Both the position numbers and the translations under genes were made by a program. The notes below the pieces were generated by a model. It saw only the letters and a list, made by a program, of their open reading frames with translations, was not told where the DNA came from and searched no databases. Shown piece by piece: positions 35,765 to 46,452 of a DNA stretch of 64,000 nucleotides; position 1 is the first letter of the stretch, and every line of letters begins with the position of its first letter. Where the stretch lies: the NCBI RefSeq assembly GCF_003952365.1, contig NZ_CP034443.1, positions 2,287,001 to 2,351,000 on the forward strand. The letters are read 5' to 3'. Source of the DNA: Mesorhizobium sp. M9A.F.Ca.ET.002.03.1.2 (lineage in GTDB: Bacteria > Pseudomonadota > Alphaproteobacteria > Rhizobiales > Rhizobiaceae).

Positions 35765-37053
35765 CTAAGCCTTGTTCTTGTTGTAGACGTCGAACACCAC
35801 GGCGCCGAGCAGCACCAGGCCTTTGACAACCTGCTGCCAGTCAACATTGACACCCATGATCGACATGCCGTTGTTCATGACGCCCATGATGAAACCGCCG
35901 ACCACCGCGCCGATGACTTGTCCGACGCCGCCCATCGCCGAAGCGCCGCCGATGAACACGGCGGCAATGACGTCGAGCTCGCTGCCGAGGCCCGCCGCCG
36001 GCACCGCCTGGCCCAGACGCGCCGCGATGATCAGTCCGCCAAGCGCCGACAGCACGCCCATATTGATGAACACCATCAGCGTCAGCCGCTCGGTCTTGAT
36101 GCCCGAAAGCTGTGCCGCCTTGGCATTGCCGCCCATCGCGTAGATGCGGCGGCCGATTGTCATACGTTTGGTGGCGAAGACGAACAGGGCGATCAGCACG
36201 CCCATCACCATGAGGACGATTGGCAGGCCCCTGTAGGTGGCGAACTGGTACACCAGGAACAGCGCCAGCACGCTGATCACCAAGGTCTTGACGACGAACA
36301 GCGAGAAAGGTTCGGCTTCGTAGCCATGCCGTTCGCGGGTGCGCCGTGCCCTGAGCCCGAAATAGGCGTAGGCGAGCACGGCGACGAGGCCGATCAAGAG
36401 CGTCGTAATGTGCAGCGTCAGGCCGCTGCCGACTATGGTCTTGCCAGCCGCGTTCACGGTCGGCGGTATCAGCGTCAATGGGCCGATCAGGTCCGGGATG
36501 AAGCCGGAGCTGAGCGCCTTGAAGCCGACTGGAAGCGGTCCCACGGAAGATCCGCCACCCAGCAGCGCCTGGCAGATGCCGCGGAAGATCAGCATCCCCG
36601 CCAGCGTGACGATGAAGCTCGGTATTCGGTGATAGGCAATCCAGTAGCCTTGAGCGGCGCCGATCGCGCCACCCACGATCAGGCAGATGATCGACACCAC
36701 CAGCGGATTGCTCAAGGGGCCGAGCGGCCAGATGACCATCATCATCGCCGCCAGCGCGCCGATGAAGCCGGCGACGGAGCCGACGCTGAGATCGATATGG
36801 CCGGAGACGATCACCAGCAGCATGCCCAGCGCCATAACGATGATGAAGCTGTTCTGCTGCACCAGATTGCTCAGGTTCACCGGCTTGAACAGCGTTCCGG
36901 ACGTCGTGAACTGGAAGAACACCATGATGGCGATCAGCGCCAGGATCAGGCCGTATTCGCGCAGATTGGTAACCAGCGCCGAGACGGCAACGCGAGGTGT
37001 CTGTTGTAGGTCCTGGGCGACACCGCTCTGCGGTCCGGGAGCGCTCTCGGTAC

Positions 37054-37057
<4 letters not shown>
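35765..37057 (-). CDS. gguB: Multiple-monosaccharide ABC transporter permease GguB
   Basis: 430 residues with about ten membrane segments, of the RbsC/AraH permease family ([73 protein letters not shown]). Length exceeds that of RbsC-type permeases, as usual for GguB/MmsB. Its start overlaps the gguA stop by ATGA. It forms the channel for sugars captured by ChvE. Confidence 0.95.
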
Positions 37058-38589
<1,532 letters not shown>

Positions 38590-38643
38590 CGGGAACACCA
38601 CTCCTCCGAGGTCCGGAAACAATACCGGGCTCGCTCGCTAACG

Positions 38644-38672
38644 AAAAGGGGTCCTGCGTTGCGCAGGACCCC
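38644..38672 (-). terminator. Intercistronic hairpin between chvE and gguA
   Basis: An 11-bp perfect stem (GGGGTCCTGCG, loop of three, CGCAGGACCCC) is followed on the minus strand by TTTTCG. It lies 17 bp after the chvE stop. It probably ends most chvE transcripts and protects them, giving more binding protein than transporter subunits. Confidence 0.8.
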
Positions 38673-38689
38673 AGGCTTTGCAACTGCGG

Positions 38690-39754
38690 TTACTTCAGCT
38701 CGTCGGCCTTGATGTAGCCGGAGTCGACCACCAGGGCCTGGTAGTTCGACTTGTCGACATCATGCGGCGTCAGCAGGATCGAGGGAACGACCTTGACGTC
38801 GTTGTTGTAGGTCGTGGTGTCGAGGCCTTCCGGCTTGCCGCCCGAGAGCACCTTGTCGACGAGCTCGACGGTCGACTTGGCGAGTTCGCGGGTGTCCTTG
38901 AACACGGTCGAGTACTGCTCGCCGGCGATGATCGCCTTGACCGAAGCGGTCTCGGCGTCCTGGCCGGTGACGACAGGCCACGGCTGATCGGCCGTGCCGT
39001 AACCGACGGCGCGCAACGAGGCGATGATGCCGCGCGAGAGGCCGTCATACGGCGAAAGCACGCCATCGACGCGGCTGCCATCCGAGTAGTTGGCGGAGAG
39101 CAGATTGTCCATGCGGGCCTGGGCCGTTGCTGCCAGCCAGCGGAGCGTGCCGACCTTGTCCATGCCCATCTGGCCGGACTTTACGACGAGGGTCTTGTCG
39201 TCGATCAGCGGCTGCAGCACAGACATGGCGCCGTCGTAGAAGAAGAAGGCGTTGTTGTCGTCCGGCGAACCGCCGAACAGCTCGACGTTGAACGGACCCT
39301 TGTTCTCCGGATAACCGAGGCCCTTGAGTAGCGATTTGGCCTGGATGACGCCGACGCCGAAATTGTCGAAGGTGGTGTAGTAGTCGACGTTCCCGGTCTT
39401 CTTTATCAGGCGGTCATAGGCGACGACGACGACGCCGGCGTCAGCCGCCTTCTGCAGCGCGTCCGACATTGTGGTGCCGTCGATCGAGGCGATGACCAGC
39501 GCCTTCGGGCCCTTGGTGATTTCGTTTTCCAGCTGGCTGAGCTGGTTCGGAATGTCGTCCTGCGCATATTGCAGGTCGACACTATAGCCCAGAGCCTCCA
39601 GCTGGGACTTGACGGCGTCGCCGTCGTTGATCCAGCGCTGCGAGGTCTTGGTGGGCATCAGCACGCCGACGAGGCCTTCGCCTGCCTGTGCCGGAACCGT
39701 CATGGCCGCGATGCCAAGGGCCGCGACGGCGGCCAGTGTCTTGATGATCTTCAC
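38690..39754 (-). CDS. chvE: Sugar-binding periplasmic protein ChvE
   Basis: 354 residues from GTG 39754, chosen by GGGAGAG upstream and by a normal signal peptide ([27 protein letters not shown]); this equals the length I recall for Agrobacterium ChvE. It is a periplasmic-binding-protein fold of the ribose/galactose type ([73 protein letters not shown]). It captures aldose monosaccharides for GguAB; in Agrobacterium it also signals to VirA. No virA is visible here. Confidence 0.93.
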   Translation of the reverse strand: MKIIKTLAAVAALGIAAMTVPAQAGEGLVGVLMPTKTSQRWINDGDAVKSQLEALGYSVDLQYAQDDIPNQLSQLENEITKGPKALVIASIDGTTMSDALQKAADAGVVVVAYDRLIKKTGNVDYYTTFDNFGVGVIQAKSLLKGLGYPENKGPFNVELFGGSPDDNNAFFFYDGAMSVLQPLIDDKTLVVKSGQMGMDKVGTLRWLAATAQARMDNLLSANYSDGSRVDGVLSPYDGLSRGIIASLRAVGYGTADQPWPVVTGQDAETASVKAIIAGEQYSTVFKDTRELAKSTVELVDKVLSGGKPEGLDTTTYNNDVKVVPSILLTPHDVDKSNYQALVVDSGYIKADELK

Positions 39755-39987
39755 ATTAACTCTCCCTGGTTGATGGACGCGCACCCTGGGTTTCGTGGGC
39801 CGCGCGATCGTGTAGGAGCGCCAAAACGCGCCGCTGCCGTCATATCGATCTCCGGTATCCTCCCAATCGGCCCTGAGACTCTGGTTCCAGTCGGTGCGAT
39901 TTTTTCGCTGGCGACGGTCAAGCCTCAGGACGCGCGGAGGGTGTGGTCCTTTGCCATAACTGTCAAATGCGATCTTTGATGGTTGCT

Positions 39988-40003
39988 ATATCGAAACTGA
40001 TAT
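39988..40003. promoter_or_regulatory. ATATC-N6-GATAT palindrome between chvE and gbpR
   Basis: ATATCGAAACTGATAT is a 5-6-5 perfect inverted repeat in the 317-bp divergent gap, 69 bp before the gbpR start. Its form and place suit a LysR-type regulator controlling both genes. The rest of the gap shows no other clear signal or gene. Confidence 0.5.
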
Positions 40004-40071
40004 GTATTGAAGGTGGATGGAAACTTGGTCGGATTGCCGGCCGGCCACGAGCGTGGGAGTAAACGGAGATC

Positions 40072-41061
40072 ATGGCGGCGTTGCGGAATTCTGGCGGGCT
40101 TTCAGACGGTTACGAAGGAATTCCAGGTAACGGCGAGACCCTGCTGCGCAGCGGCCTCAGCCTGCGTCACATGCGCATGATCGCAGCCCTCGACGACCAT
40201 GGCCGGGTGAGTGCGGCGGCCCAGGTCATGAACATTTCGCAGCCCGCCGCCTCGCGCATGATCGCCGAGATGGAGGCGGTGCTCGACGTGAAGCTGTGCG
40301 AAAGACTGCCGCGCGGCATCACGTTGACGCCTTATGGCAAGGCGTTAGCGAGGCGCGCGCGTTCGATACTGCTCGAGATGCGTGAGGTCGACCGCGAGAT
40401 ATCCGAGCTCAAGGCGGGCAAGGGCGGTTCGGTGTTCCTGGGTGCTGTGACGGCGCCGGCGATCGAGCTTGCCGTACCGGCGATCCGCGAAATCCGGCGC
40501 ATCTATCCGCGCATCGAGATCACCATGCAGGTCGAGACCTCCAATGTGCTGGCGCGCGAGCTGATCGCCACGCGTCACGATTTCATCATCGCGCGCATCC
40601 CCGACGACCTCAATCCACGGCTGTTCGAGGCCCGCGTCATCGGCGTCGAAAAAGCCTGCCTGATCGTGCGCCGCGGCCACCCGCTCACCAAAGGCAAGGC
40701 GGTGCGGTTGGAGGAGACCGCCGCCTACGACTGGGTTTTCCAGTCGGGCGGCTCGCCGCTGCGCCAAGCGATGGAAAGCAATTTCCTGAACCGCAACATC
40801 GCGTTGCCGGACCGCATCCTCAACACCAGCTCCCTGCTCCTGACCCTGGTCATGGTCGCGCAGTCGGACGCCATCGCGCCGGTGTCGGTCCAGGTGGCGA
40901 AATTCATCCAGAACCCCGAAGGGCTGGCCGGCGCCATCGACGTCGTCCAGACAGAGTTCGACATCGAAGTCAGGCCCTACAGCCTGATCACCGTGAAGAA
41001 CCGCGTGCTGTCGCCGGCGGCCAAGATGCTGCACGACTTCATTTTAAGGGAGGTGGGCTGA
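40072..41061 (+). CDS. gbpR: LysR-family regulator GbpR
   Basis: 329 residues. The LysR helix-turn-helix is at about residues 25-85 (LRHMRMIAALDDHGRVSAAAQVMNISQPAASRMIAEMEAVLDVKLCERL). A LysR substrate domain follows (VFLGAVTAPAIELAVPAIREI). Its position divergent from chvE-gguAB matches Agrobacterium gbpR, which controls chvE in response to sugars. I infer the same role here. Confidence 0.87.
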   Translation: MAALRNSGGLSDGYEGIPGNGETLLRSGLSLRHMRMIAALDDHGRVSAAAQVMNISQPAASRMIAEMEAVLDVKLCERLPRGITLTPYGKALARRARSILLEMREVDREISELKAGKGGSVFLGAVTAPAIELAVPAIREIRRIYPRIEITMQVETSNVLARELIATRHDFIIARIPDDLNPRLFEARVIGVEKACLIVRRGHPLTKGKAVRLEETAAYDWVFQSGGSPLRQAMESNFLNRNIALPDRILNTSSLLLTLVMVAQSDAIAPVSVQVAKFIQNPEGLAGAIDVVQTEFDIEVRPYSLITVKNRVLSPAAKMLHDFILREVG

Positions 41062-41065
41062 AGGC

Positions 41066-41139
41066 TGGAGCGGGTAGCGGGAATCGAACCCGCGCGTTCA
41101 GCTTGGGAAGCTGACAAGCTACCATTACATCATACCCGC
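41066..41139 (-). tRNA. tRNA-Gly (anticodon CCC)
   Basis: Reading minus strand from 41139, the acceptor stem GCGGGTA pairs with TACCCGC, the anticodon arm TCAGC-TTCCCAA-GCTGA gives anticodon CCC, and the T arm GCGGGTTCGATTCCCGC is standard. The discriminator T and CCA are encoded. 74 bases including CCA. Confidence 0.97.
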
Positions 41140-41199
41140 GCAGCAGCCTCGTTACCACGCAAGCCGGCGTTCGGGCAATCGTTAAGCGCGCCCAACCCG

Positions 41200-43071
41200 T
41201 TACTCCGTCGTGGCAAGGGCGTTGTCAGCGGCAAAAGCCGGCCAGTATTTCGAAATCGCCAGCGTGGCCCCGATCGAAGAGAAGTGGCCATAGTCGAAAT
41301 AGAGAAACTGACCCGCGTCGGTATAGGAGCAGCGTCCTGCGCTGCAGAGGAATTTCAGCGGATCGATGAAGGTGGCGCCTTTGGTGAATGAGCGCACACG
41401 CTCGTTGATGTCGGGATCCATGGCCATTGGCCAGGATGTATCGTCGAGATTTTCGCGCTTTGCGAAGAACGCAATTTTCCGAACGTCGGTTATGAACTGC
41501 GGAGACTGGCCGATGACGAACACGCGCACGCCCATGCCGCCAAGCGTATCGATCGTTTGCTGGAGGCCGTCGAAACTTCTGGCCTCGTAGTCGGTCCACC
41601 GACCGCTGAGCACAACCGTCTTGATGCCGACGTCCCGGATGACCTTCAGAGCCCGCTGATTGAACCGCTTACAATCCGGGCGCGCATAGGAGAAGTAGGA
41701 GAGAATCGGCGGGCAGCCTGCGTAGGTATATTCCACGATGTTGGCTTGAAGGTGATTTACGTTGGCCTCCAGGCCTGAAACATAGTGGGCGGCGAACGAG
41801 TCGCCCCACAGCAAGACGGTCGTAGGAAAGCCGCTGGTGAGCGTGCAGTCCTTGATATTCCAGCTTTCGATCCGGCTGGAGCCCTCGTTGAAACAGATGC
41901 CGTTACGCCAGTCCCCGACAGGAATCCGTTGCTGGGCATAGTCGGGGAAGCGTTGCGGGAAGCCGTTGCCGAGCGCCCCGGCCACCCCGCCAACGCAAAG
42001 GAGAGCGATCGCGCCCGCTGAAAAGGCGAAGATCGGTGCCGGGGCGGTGAAGGCCCTTTTCTGCCGAAACGGCTGCTCGATGTACTTCCAGGAGAATGCA
42101 GCCAGTGCGAAGCTTGCAACCGTCATCGCGACGGTCACCGACGGGTCCAGTTTTTGCAATGAAAGATAGTGCGCGAACGCATTGATCGGCCAGTGAACGA
42201 GATACAACGAATACGAGATGAGACCGATCCAGACCAGCGGTCGGACTTCGAGTATGCGGGTAACCATCACCGAGGGGGTGTTTTGGCCAACATAGATAAG
42301 GAGGGCCGTCCCCAGGCACGGATACAAGGCGTTATAGCCCGGGAACGGATCGCTCTCCGAAATCGTGAAGAATCCGATGGCGAGAAGGCCAAATCCGGCC
42401 AACCCGACCAGTTCCATAAGAAACCGGTTGCTCAAGGGAGGGGGCCGTTTCAGCATGAGCACGGCGCCCAGCATAAGTTCCCAGATCCGTGTCGGCAGCA
42501 GGTAGAAACCCGCATTTGGCGCCAGCCATGTCGCCATGATCGCCAGCACGAAGCTGCCGAGAATGATCGGCAGCAGTATCATCAGCCAGCGCTTCGCAAA
42601 ATAGCGATAGATCAGGAACATCAGGATTGGGGCGAAGATGTAGTACTGTTCCTCGACCGAAAGCGACCACGTGTGCAAAAGCGGTCGGAGCTCGGCATCG
42701 ATGGAGAAGTAGTTTGACGTTTTCCAAAAGTAGATGTTCGACCAGAACGTCGAGGCCGCTATGACGCTGAGACTGAATTCGTGCAGATCCGACGGCAGAA
42801 GAATGAACAAGGCTGCAATGGATGCGAGAAGCGTGACAAAGATCAAAGCCGGCAGAATGCGCCGGGCACGCCGCCAGTAGAAGCTGACGATCGAAAACCG
42901 GCCGCGTTCAAGGTCGTCCAGAAGGCTTCCGGTGATCAGGTAGCCAGATATGACGAAGAAGATATCGACGCCGGTAAAGCCGCCGGGAATTGCCGAAATT
43001 CCGAAATGGAAGAGTACAACCGGCAGTACCGCAACGGCCCGAAGGCCATCGATATCGCGCCTGTACTTCAT
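41200..43071 (-). CDS. Acyltransferase 3 / SGNH-hydrolase fusion (OafA-like O-acetylase)
   Basis: 623 residues. The N-terminal part is an acyltransferase 3 domain with about ten membrane segments, beginning YRRDIDGLRAVAVLPVVLFHFG with the catalytic-type His, then FVISGYLITGSLL and RRARRILPAL. The C-terminal periplasmic part is SGNH-like: VLLWGDSFAAHYVSGLE near residue 415 and a terminal DYGHFSSIGA Asp/His pair. Such proteins acetylate surface polysaccharide. Local base composition looks lower in GC than its neighbours, and it stands alone between a tRNA gene and an unrelated gene, so recent acquisition is possible. Confidence 0.9.
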   Translation of the reverse strand: MKYRRDIDGLRAVAVLPVVLFHFGISAIPGGFTGVDIFFVISGYLITGSLLDDLERGRFSIVSFYWRRARRILPALIFVTLLASIAALFILLPSDLHEFSLSVIAASTFWSNIYFWKTSNYFSIDAELRPLLHTWSLSVEEQYYIFAPILMFLIYRYFAKRWLMILLPIILGSFVLAIMATWLAPNAGFYLLPTRIWELMLGAVLMLKRPPPLSNRFLMELVGLAGFGLLAIGFFTISESDPFPGYNALYPCLGTALLIYVGQNTPSVMVTRILEVRPLVWIGLISYSLYLVHWPINAFAHYLSLQKLDPSVTVAMTVASFALAAFSWKYIEQPFRQKRAFTAPAPIFAFSAGAIALLCVGGVAGALGNGFPQRFPDYAQQRIPVGDWRNGICFNEGSSRIESWNIKDCTLTSGFPTTVLLWGDSFAAHYVSGLEANVNHLQANIVEYTYAGCPPILSYFSYARPDCKRFNQRALKVIRDVGIKTVVLSGRWTDYEARSFDGLQQTIDTLGGMGVRVFVIGQSPQFITDVRKIAFFAKRENLDDTSWPMAMDPDINERVRSFTKGATFIDPLKFLCSAGRCSYTDAGQFLYFDYGHFSSIGATLAISKYWPAFAADNALATTE

Positions 43072-43343
43072 TCAATAAGTCCTGTGTTCGCAGATTGCGG
43101 CAAGACAGCACAGTCCATCCATAACCGGGCGATACGAGTATGTCCGGCAGATCGATATCAACTGGTTACCCTCTGTCCAATTTTGCTGCACTGCAACATA
43201 AGTGTCAAGACTGGCGAGCAGACAATCCGGCAAACCGCCGTCCGGGGCAACTGGATTCGGCGGCCGCCTTGATGCTAGCGCGGCAAGTGCGTATTTCTGG
43301 ACCTGTACCCGAAGAATCGGGCAACCGAATCTGGAGACAGGCC

Positions 43344-43607
43344 TTGTCCGCACTGACGCGCTTTCTCGGCGATACGCCGCTCCGGGTGATCCTGAAGCTG
43401 CTGGTGGTGTCATTCCTCGTCGGTCTCGTCATGAACGCCTTCGGCTGGTCGCCGATGGATGTGCTTTACGGCATCCGGGGATTCTTTGTCGACCTCTGGA
43501 ATCTGGGCTTCCGCGCCATCGACCGTTTCCTCGGCTATATTCTGCTAGGCGCGGCGATCGTCGTTCCGGTTTTCATCTTGCTCAGGATCGCCAACTACCG
43601 CAAATAA
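43344..43607 (+). CDS. Small membrane protein (DUF6460-like)
   Basis: 87 residues from TTG 43344, chosen for GGAG at 43333; ATG 43272 would add 24 residues without a ribosome site. Two hydrophobic segments are seen (VILKLLVVSFLVGLVMNAFGW and FLGYILLGAAIVVPVFILLRI) with a conserved-looking middle (SPMDVLYGIRGFFVDLWNLGF). I recall similar short proteins in Rhizobiales under DUF6460. Function unknown; an inner-membrane protein. Confidence 0.7.
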   Translation: MSALTRFLGDTPLRVILKLLVVSFLVGLVMNAFGWSPMDVLYGIRGFFVDLWNLGFRAIDRFLGYILLGAAIVVPVFILLRIANYRK

Positions 43608-43636
43608 AGCATGGCCCGGACCGAAGGTCCGCGTCA

Positions 43637-43718
43637 GGATCATGCCCAAGCGGCAAGGCATGATCCCGAAAAGTGGAAACCGGTTTGCGGAAAGGATCAT
43701 GCCCAAACGACAAGGCTA
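43637..43718. repeat. Rhizobial palindromic intergenic repeat
   Basis: GGATCATGCC at 43637-43646 and GGCATGATCC at 43657-43666 form a perfect 10-bp stem. A direct second copy of the left arm begins at 43694 and runs up to the HDAC stop codon. The AAGTGGAAACCGGTTTGCGG segment between them is one I remember from dispersed repeats in Rhizobiales. Confidence 0.65.
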
Positions 43719-44621
43719 TCAGGCGAAGCCTGAAGCCACTTCGAACAGGATGGCATGGCGCGCGGCGAGGGTCGCCACGTCAGTCGAATAGCCACCGCCG
43801 ATAACGCCGCAGACCGGGATGCCGAGGGCGCGGAAATAACGGATCACCATGTTGTCGCGGGCCTGCACCCCGTCGTTCGACAGCGACAACCTGCCAAGCC
43901 GGTCCTCGGCATGGATGTCGACCCCTGCATTGTAGAAAGCGATGTCCCAGCGCGCCCAGGCGGTGAGTTCCGGCAGGATGCCGCCCAGCCGTTGGAGATA
44001 GGCAGCATCGCCGGTGCCGTCGGGCAGCGCGATGTCGAGGTCGGAGGCGATCTTGCGCGCCGGATAGTTGCGGTCGCCATGCATGGAAAAGGTGAACACG
44101 CGCGGCTCGTCGCCGAGAATGTCCGCCGTGCCGTCGCCCTGATGCACGTCGAGATCGACGATCAGAATGTTGCGGGCGACAGCTTCGGCAAGCAGCACTA
44201 GTGCGGCCACGGCAACATCGTTGAAGGTGCAGAAGCCGGCGCCTTGCGCGCGTCGCGCGTGATGGCTGCCGCCGGCGGTGTTGCAGGCAATACCGTTCAG
44301 CAACGCTAGCCGCGCCGCCAGTACCGTGCCGCCCGTTGCGAGCTGCGCCCTGAGCGAGACGCGCGGGCTCACCGGAAAGCCGATCTCGCGCTCGATTTTT
44401 GCAGGCACTTCACAAGCCAGAACCTGGTCGACATAGCCGGCGGCATGGGCAAGCTTCAGCCATGACGCCGGCGCCGGTTCGGGCACGTTGAGTGCGGCGG
44501 GCCCAGCCAGTCCGCGCGCGCCCAGCGCTTCCATCAGCAGCTTGTATTTGCTCATCGGGAAGCGATGGTTGACGGCGAAGCCGGCGTCGTAGTCGGGATG
44601 ATGGACGATCTGCAGGGGCAT
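43719..44621 (-). CDS. Histone-deacetylase-family (acetoin/polyamine deacetylase-like) protein
   Basis: 300 residues from ATG 44621 (MPLQIVHHPDYDAGF). The HDAC fold shows GGSHHARRAQGAGFCTFNDVAVAAL with tandem histidines, DLDVHQGDGTADIL with zinc ligands, the glycine-rich GVIGGGYSTDV, and YNAGVDIHAEDRLGRL with the D ligand. In bacteria this family removes acetyl groups from acetoin, polyamines or proteins. The gene is divergent from a MATE transporter. Confidence 0.92.
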   Translation of the reverse strand: MPLQIVHHPDYDAGFAVNHRFPMSKYKLLMEALGARGLAGPAALNVPEPAPASWLKLAHAAGYVDQVLACEVPAKIEREIGFPVSPRVSLRAQLATGGTVLAARLALLNGIACNTAGGSHHARRAQGAGFCTFNDVAVAALVLLAEAVARNILIVDLDVHQGDGTADILGDEPRVFTFSMHGDRNYPARKIASDLDIALPDGTGDAAYLQRLGGILPELTAWARWDIAFYNAGVDIHAEDRLGRLSLSNDGVQARDNMVIRYFRALGIPVCGVIGGGYSTDVATLAARHAILFEVASGFA

Positions 44622-44733
44622 GAGGTGGTGTCCGACAGGCCTGCGCCAGCTCTGGAATTCGGTTGGCCGCGGCGCGATGAGTTGTTGCGCGGCTTCCGGA
44701 AACTGGGGCACATCGGCTGTTCGATCAAGCCGC

Positions 44734-46098
44734 ATGGGAAAGCGGATCCTGGACCAGGTATCAGCAACGGCCAACAGCCGGCCCTTCATCGTCACCAACC
44801 GCTCGGTGCTCGCCATCGCGGTGCCGATGACGCTCGCCTATCTGACGACGCCGCTGCTCGGCATTGTCGACACCGCGGTGATCGGGCAGTTCGGCGACGC
44901 TGCCCTTCTCGGTGGCTTGGCGGCGGGCGCCCTGGTCTTCGACGTCGTCTTCACCTCCTTCAATTTCTTGCGCTCCGGCACCACCGGCCTTGTCGCCCAG
45001 GCGGTCGGACGCGGCGACGAACTGGAGGAACAAGCGGTGTTCTGGCGCGCCATGCTGATAGCCTTCGTCGCCGGCATTGTGCTTGCCGCACTTGCACCAC
45101 TGGTCGCCATCGCCGGGCAATGGTTCATGAGCGCCGAGCCGCGCGTCAGCGAGGCGATGGCGCTCTATATCCGCATCAGGCTGCTCGCCGCACCATTCTC
45201 GCTGATCAACTACGCCATCCTCGGCTACGTGCTGGGGCGTGGCGAGGGCGGGCTGGGACTGATGCTGCAACTGGTGTTGAACGGCATCAACATCGCGCTC
45301 TGCATCCTGCTCGGGCTGAAGCTCGGCTGGGGCGTTTCCGGTGTCGCCTGGGCCACCGTCGCCGGCGAATTCGTCGCAATGCTGCTCGGCCTGGCGATCG
45401 TCATCAGGCGTTTCCGGGCAGTACCTCGCCTGCCGCGCCATCGCCTCCTCGACCTGGCGGCATTCCTGCGCATGCTGTCGCTCAACCGCAACATCATGAT
45501 CCGGTCGTTTTCGCTGCTCGCCGCCTTCGCGCTGTTCACCCGCCAAGGCGCACAATTCGGCACGGTGACGTTGGCCGCCAACGCGGTGCTGATGAATTTC
45601 TTTCTCATCGCCGGCTATTTCCTCGACGGTTTCGCCACGGCGGCCGAACAGCTTGCCGGACGGGCTATCGGCGCGCGTGCCGCCGTGCAATTCCGCCAGG
45701 CGGTGCGGCTGACCCTGTTGTGGGGCTTCGGGCTGGCGGCCACGGCGACGCTTGTCCTTTTGCTGGGCGGTACTGATCTGGTCGCCCTGATCACGACCTC
45801 AAAAGACGTTCGCGCCGTTGCCGACATCTATCTGCCCTGGGCGGCGTTCACCGCGCTCAGCGGCGTGCTGGCGTTTCAGATGGATGGCGTCTTCATCGGC
45901 GCGACCTGGTCGCGCGACATGCGCAACATGATGCTCGTGTCATTCCTCGTCTTCTGCGCGGCGCTGCTGATCTTGGCGCCGGCGTTCGGCAATCACGGCC
46001 TGTGGGCGGCGCTGCATGTCTTCCTGCTGGTGCGCGGCTTCAGCCTGCTGGCCATATTGCGGCTGCGGGTGCGGACCGCGTTCCAGGCCGTGTCCTGA
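44734..46098 (+). CDS. MATE-family efflux transporter (DinF-like)
   Basis: 454 residues from ATG 44734 (MGKRILDQVSATANS); an upstream open frame lies inside the divergent HDAC gene. Twelve hydrophobic segments are expected. Family-like motifs are VPMTLAYLTTPLLGIVDTAVIGQFGDAALLGGLAAGA and FFLIAGYFLDGFATAAEQLAGRAIGAR. Members export cationic or other toxic compounds using Na+ or H+ gradients. Substrate unknown. Confidence 0.9.
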   Translation: MGKRILDQVSATANSRPFIVTNRSVLAIAVPMTLAYLTTPLLGIVDTAVIGQFGDAALLGGLAAGALVFDVVFTSFNFLRSGTTGLVAQAVGRGDELEEQAVFWRAMLIAFVAGIVLAALAPLVAIAGQWFMSAEPRVSEAMALYIRIRLLAAPFSLINYAILGYVLGRGEGGLGLMLQLVLNGINIALCILLGLKLGWGVSGVAWATVAGEFVAMLLGLAIVIRRFRAVPRLPRHRLLDLAAFLRMLSLNRNIMIRSFSLLAAFALFTRQGAQFGTVTLAANAVLMNFFLIAGYFLDGFATAAEQLAGRAIGARAAVQFRQAVRLTLLWGFGLAATATLVLLLGGTDLVALITTSKDVRAVADIYLPWAAFTALSGVLAFQMDGVFIGATWSRDMRNMMLVSFLVFCAALLILAPAFGNHGLWAALHVFLLVRGFSLLAILRLRVRTAFQAVS

Positions 46099-46181
46099 GC
46101 GTCGCCGACGCGCTTGCACTTCGGGTCGATTTCGTTACGTTTTCCAGCAGCCCGATCACCAATTCGTTCCGGGGAAAGCTT

Positions 46182-46346
46182 GTGCGAAGTTACCTGCCAT
46201 ATGTCTTGGGCGCGGCGCTGGGGCTGCTCGTCGCGTTCATCCTCTCCGCAATTTTCGACGTCGGCGGAACGCCCCAGTTACTGCTTTTTGGGTTGTTGCC
46301 TGCCATCGGCGGCGCCATCTGCGAGCGGACCGTCAGTCGCAATTGA
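46182..46346 (+). CDS. Small hydrophobic membrane protein (54 aa)
   Basis: From GTG 46182 with GGGGAAAG upstream, it reads VRSYLPYVLGAALGLLVAFILSAIFDVGGTPQLLLFGLLPAIGGAICERTVSRN, giving two membrane segments. It starts 83 bp after the MATE gene. I do not recognise the family. The composition and ribosome site support a real gene, but the assignment is moderate. Confidence 0.5.
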   Translation: MRSYLPYVLGAALGLLVAFILSAIFDVGGTPQLLLFGLLPAIGGAICERTVSRN

Positions 46347-46349
46347 CCA

Positions 46350-46452
46350 CGGTCGCACGAGCGCAGATGCGTCTCGAACCGGGACATTGGGCTTTTTAGC
46401 GCAGTTTATAAAAACAAGCGCCTCGCATGAATCCGTTCAAACGCGATGCGCT
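46350..46452. repeat. Intergenic repeat-like segment before pyrD end
   Basis: This stretch contains AAGCGCCTCGCATGAATCCG then TTCAAACGCGATGCGCTTTAG, with GAAGCGCAT/ATGCGC-type pairing between CGCATG and CATGCG-like segments. It resembles repeats I associate with Mesorhizobium intergenic regions. No gene is visible. Confidence 0.4.

Noticed and set aside
41066..41139. tRNA-Gly as an integration site for a genomic island
   Set aside because: Its 3' end faces gbpR, a gene of a conserved locus. I find no integrase gene and no direct repeat of the tRNA 3' end in the window.
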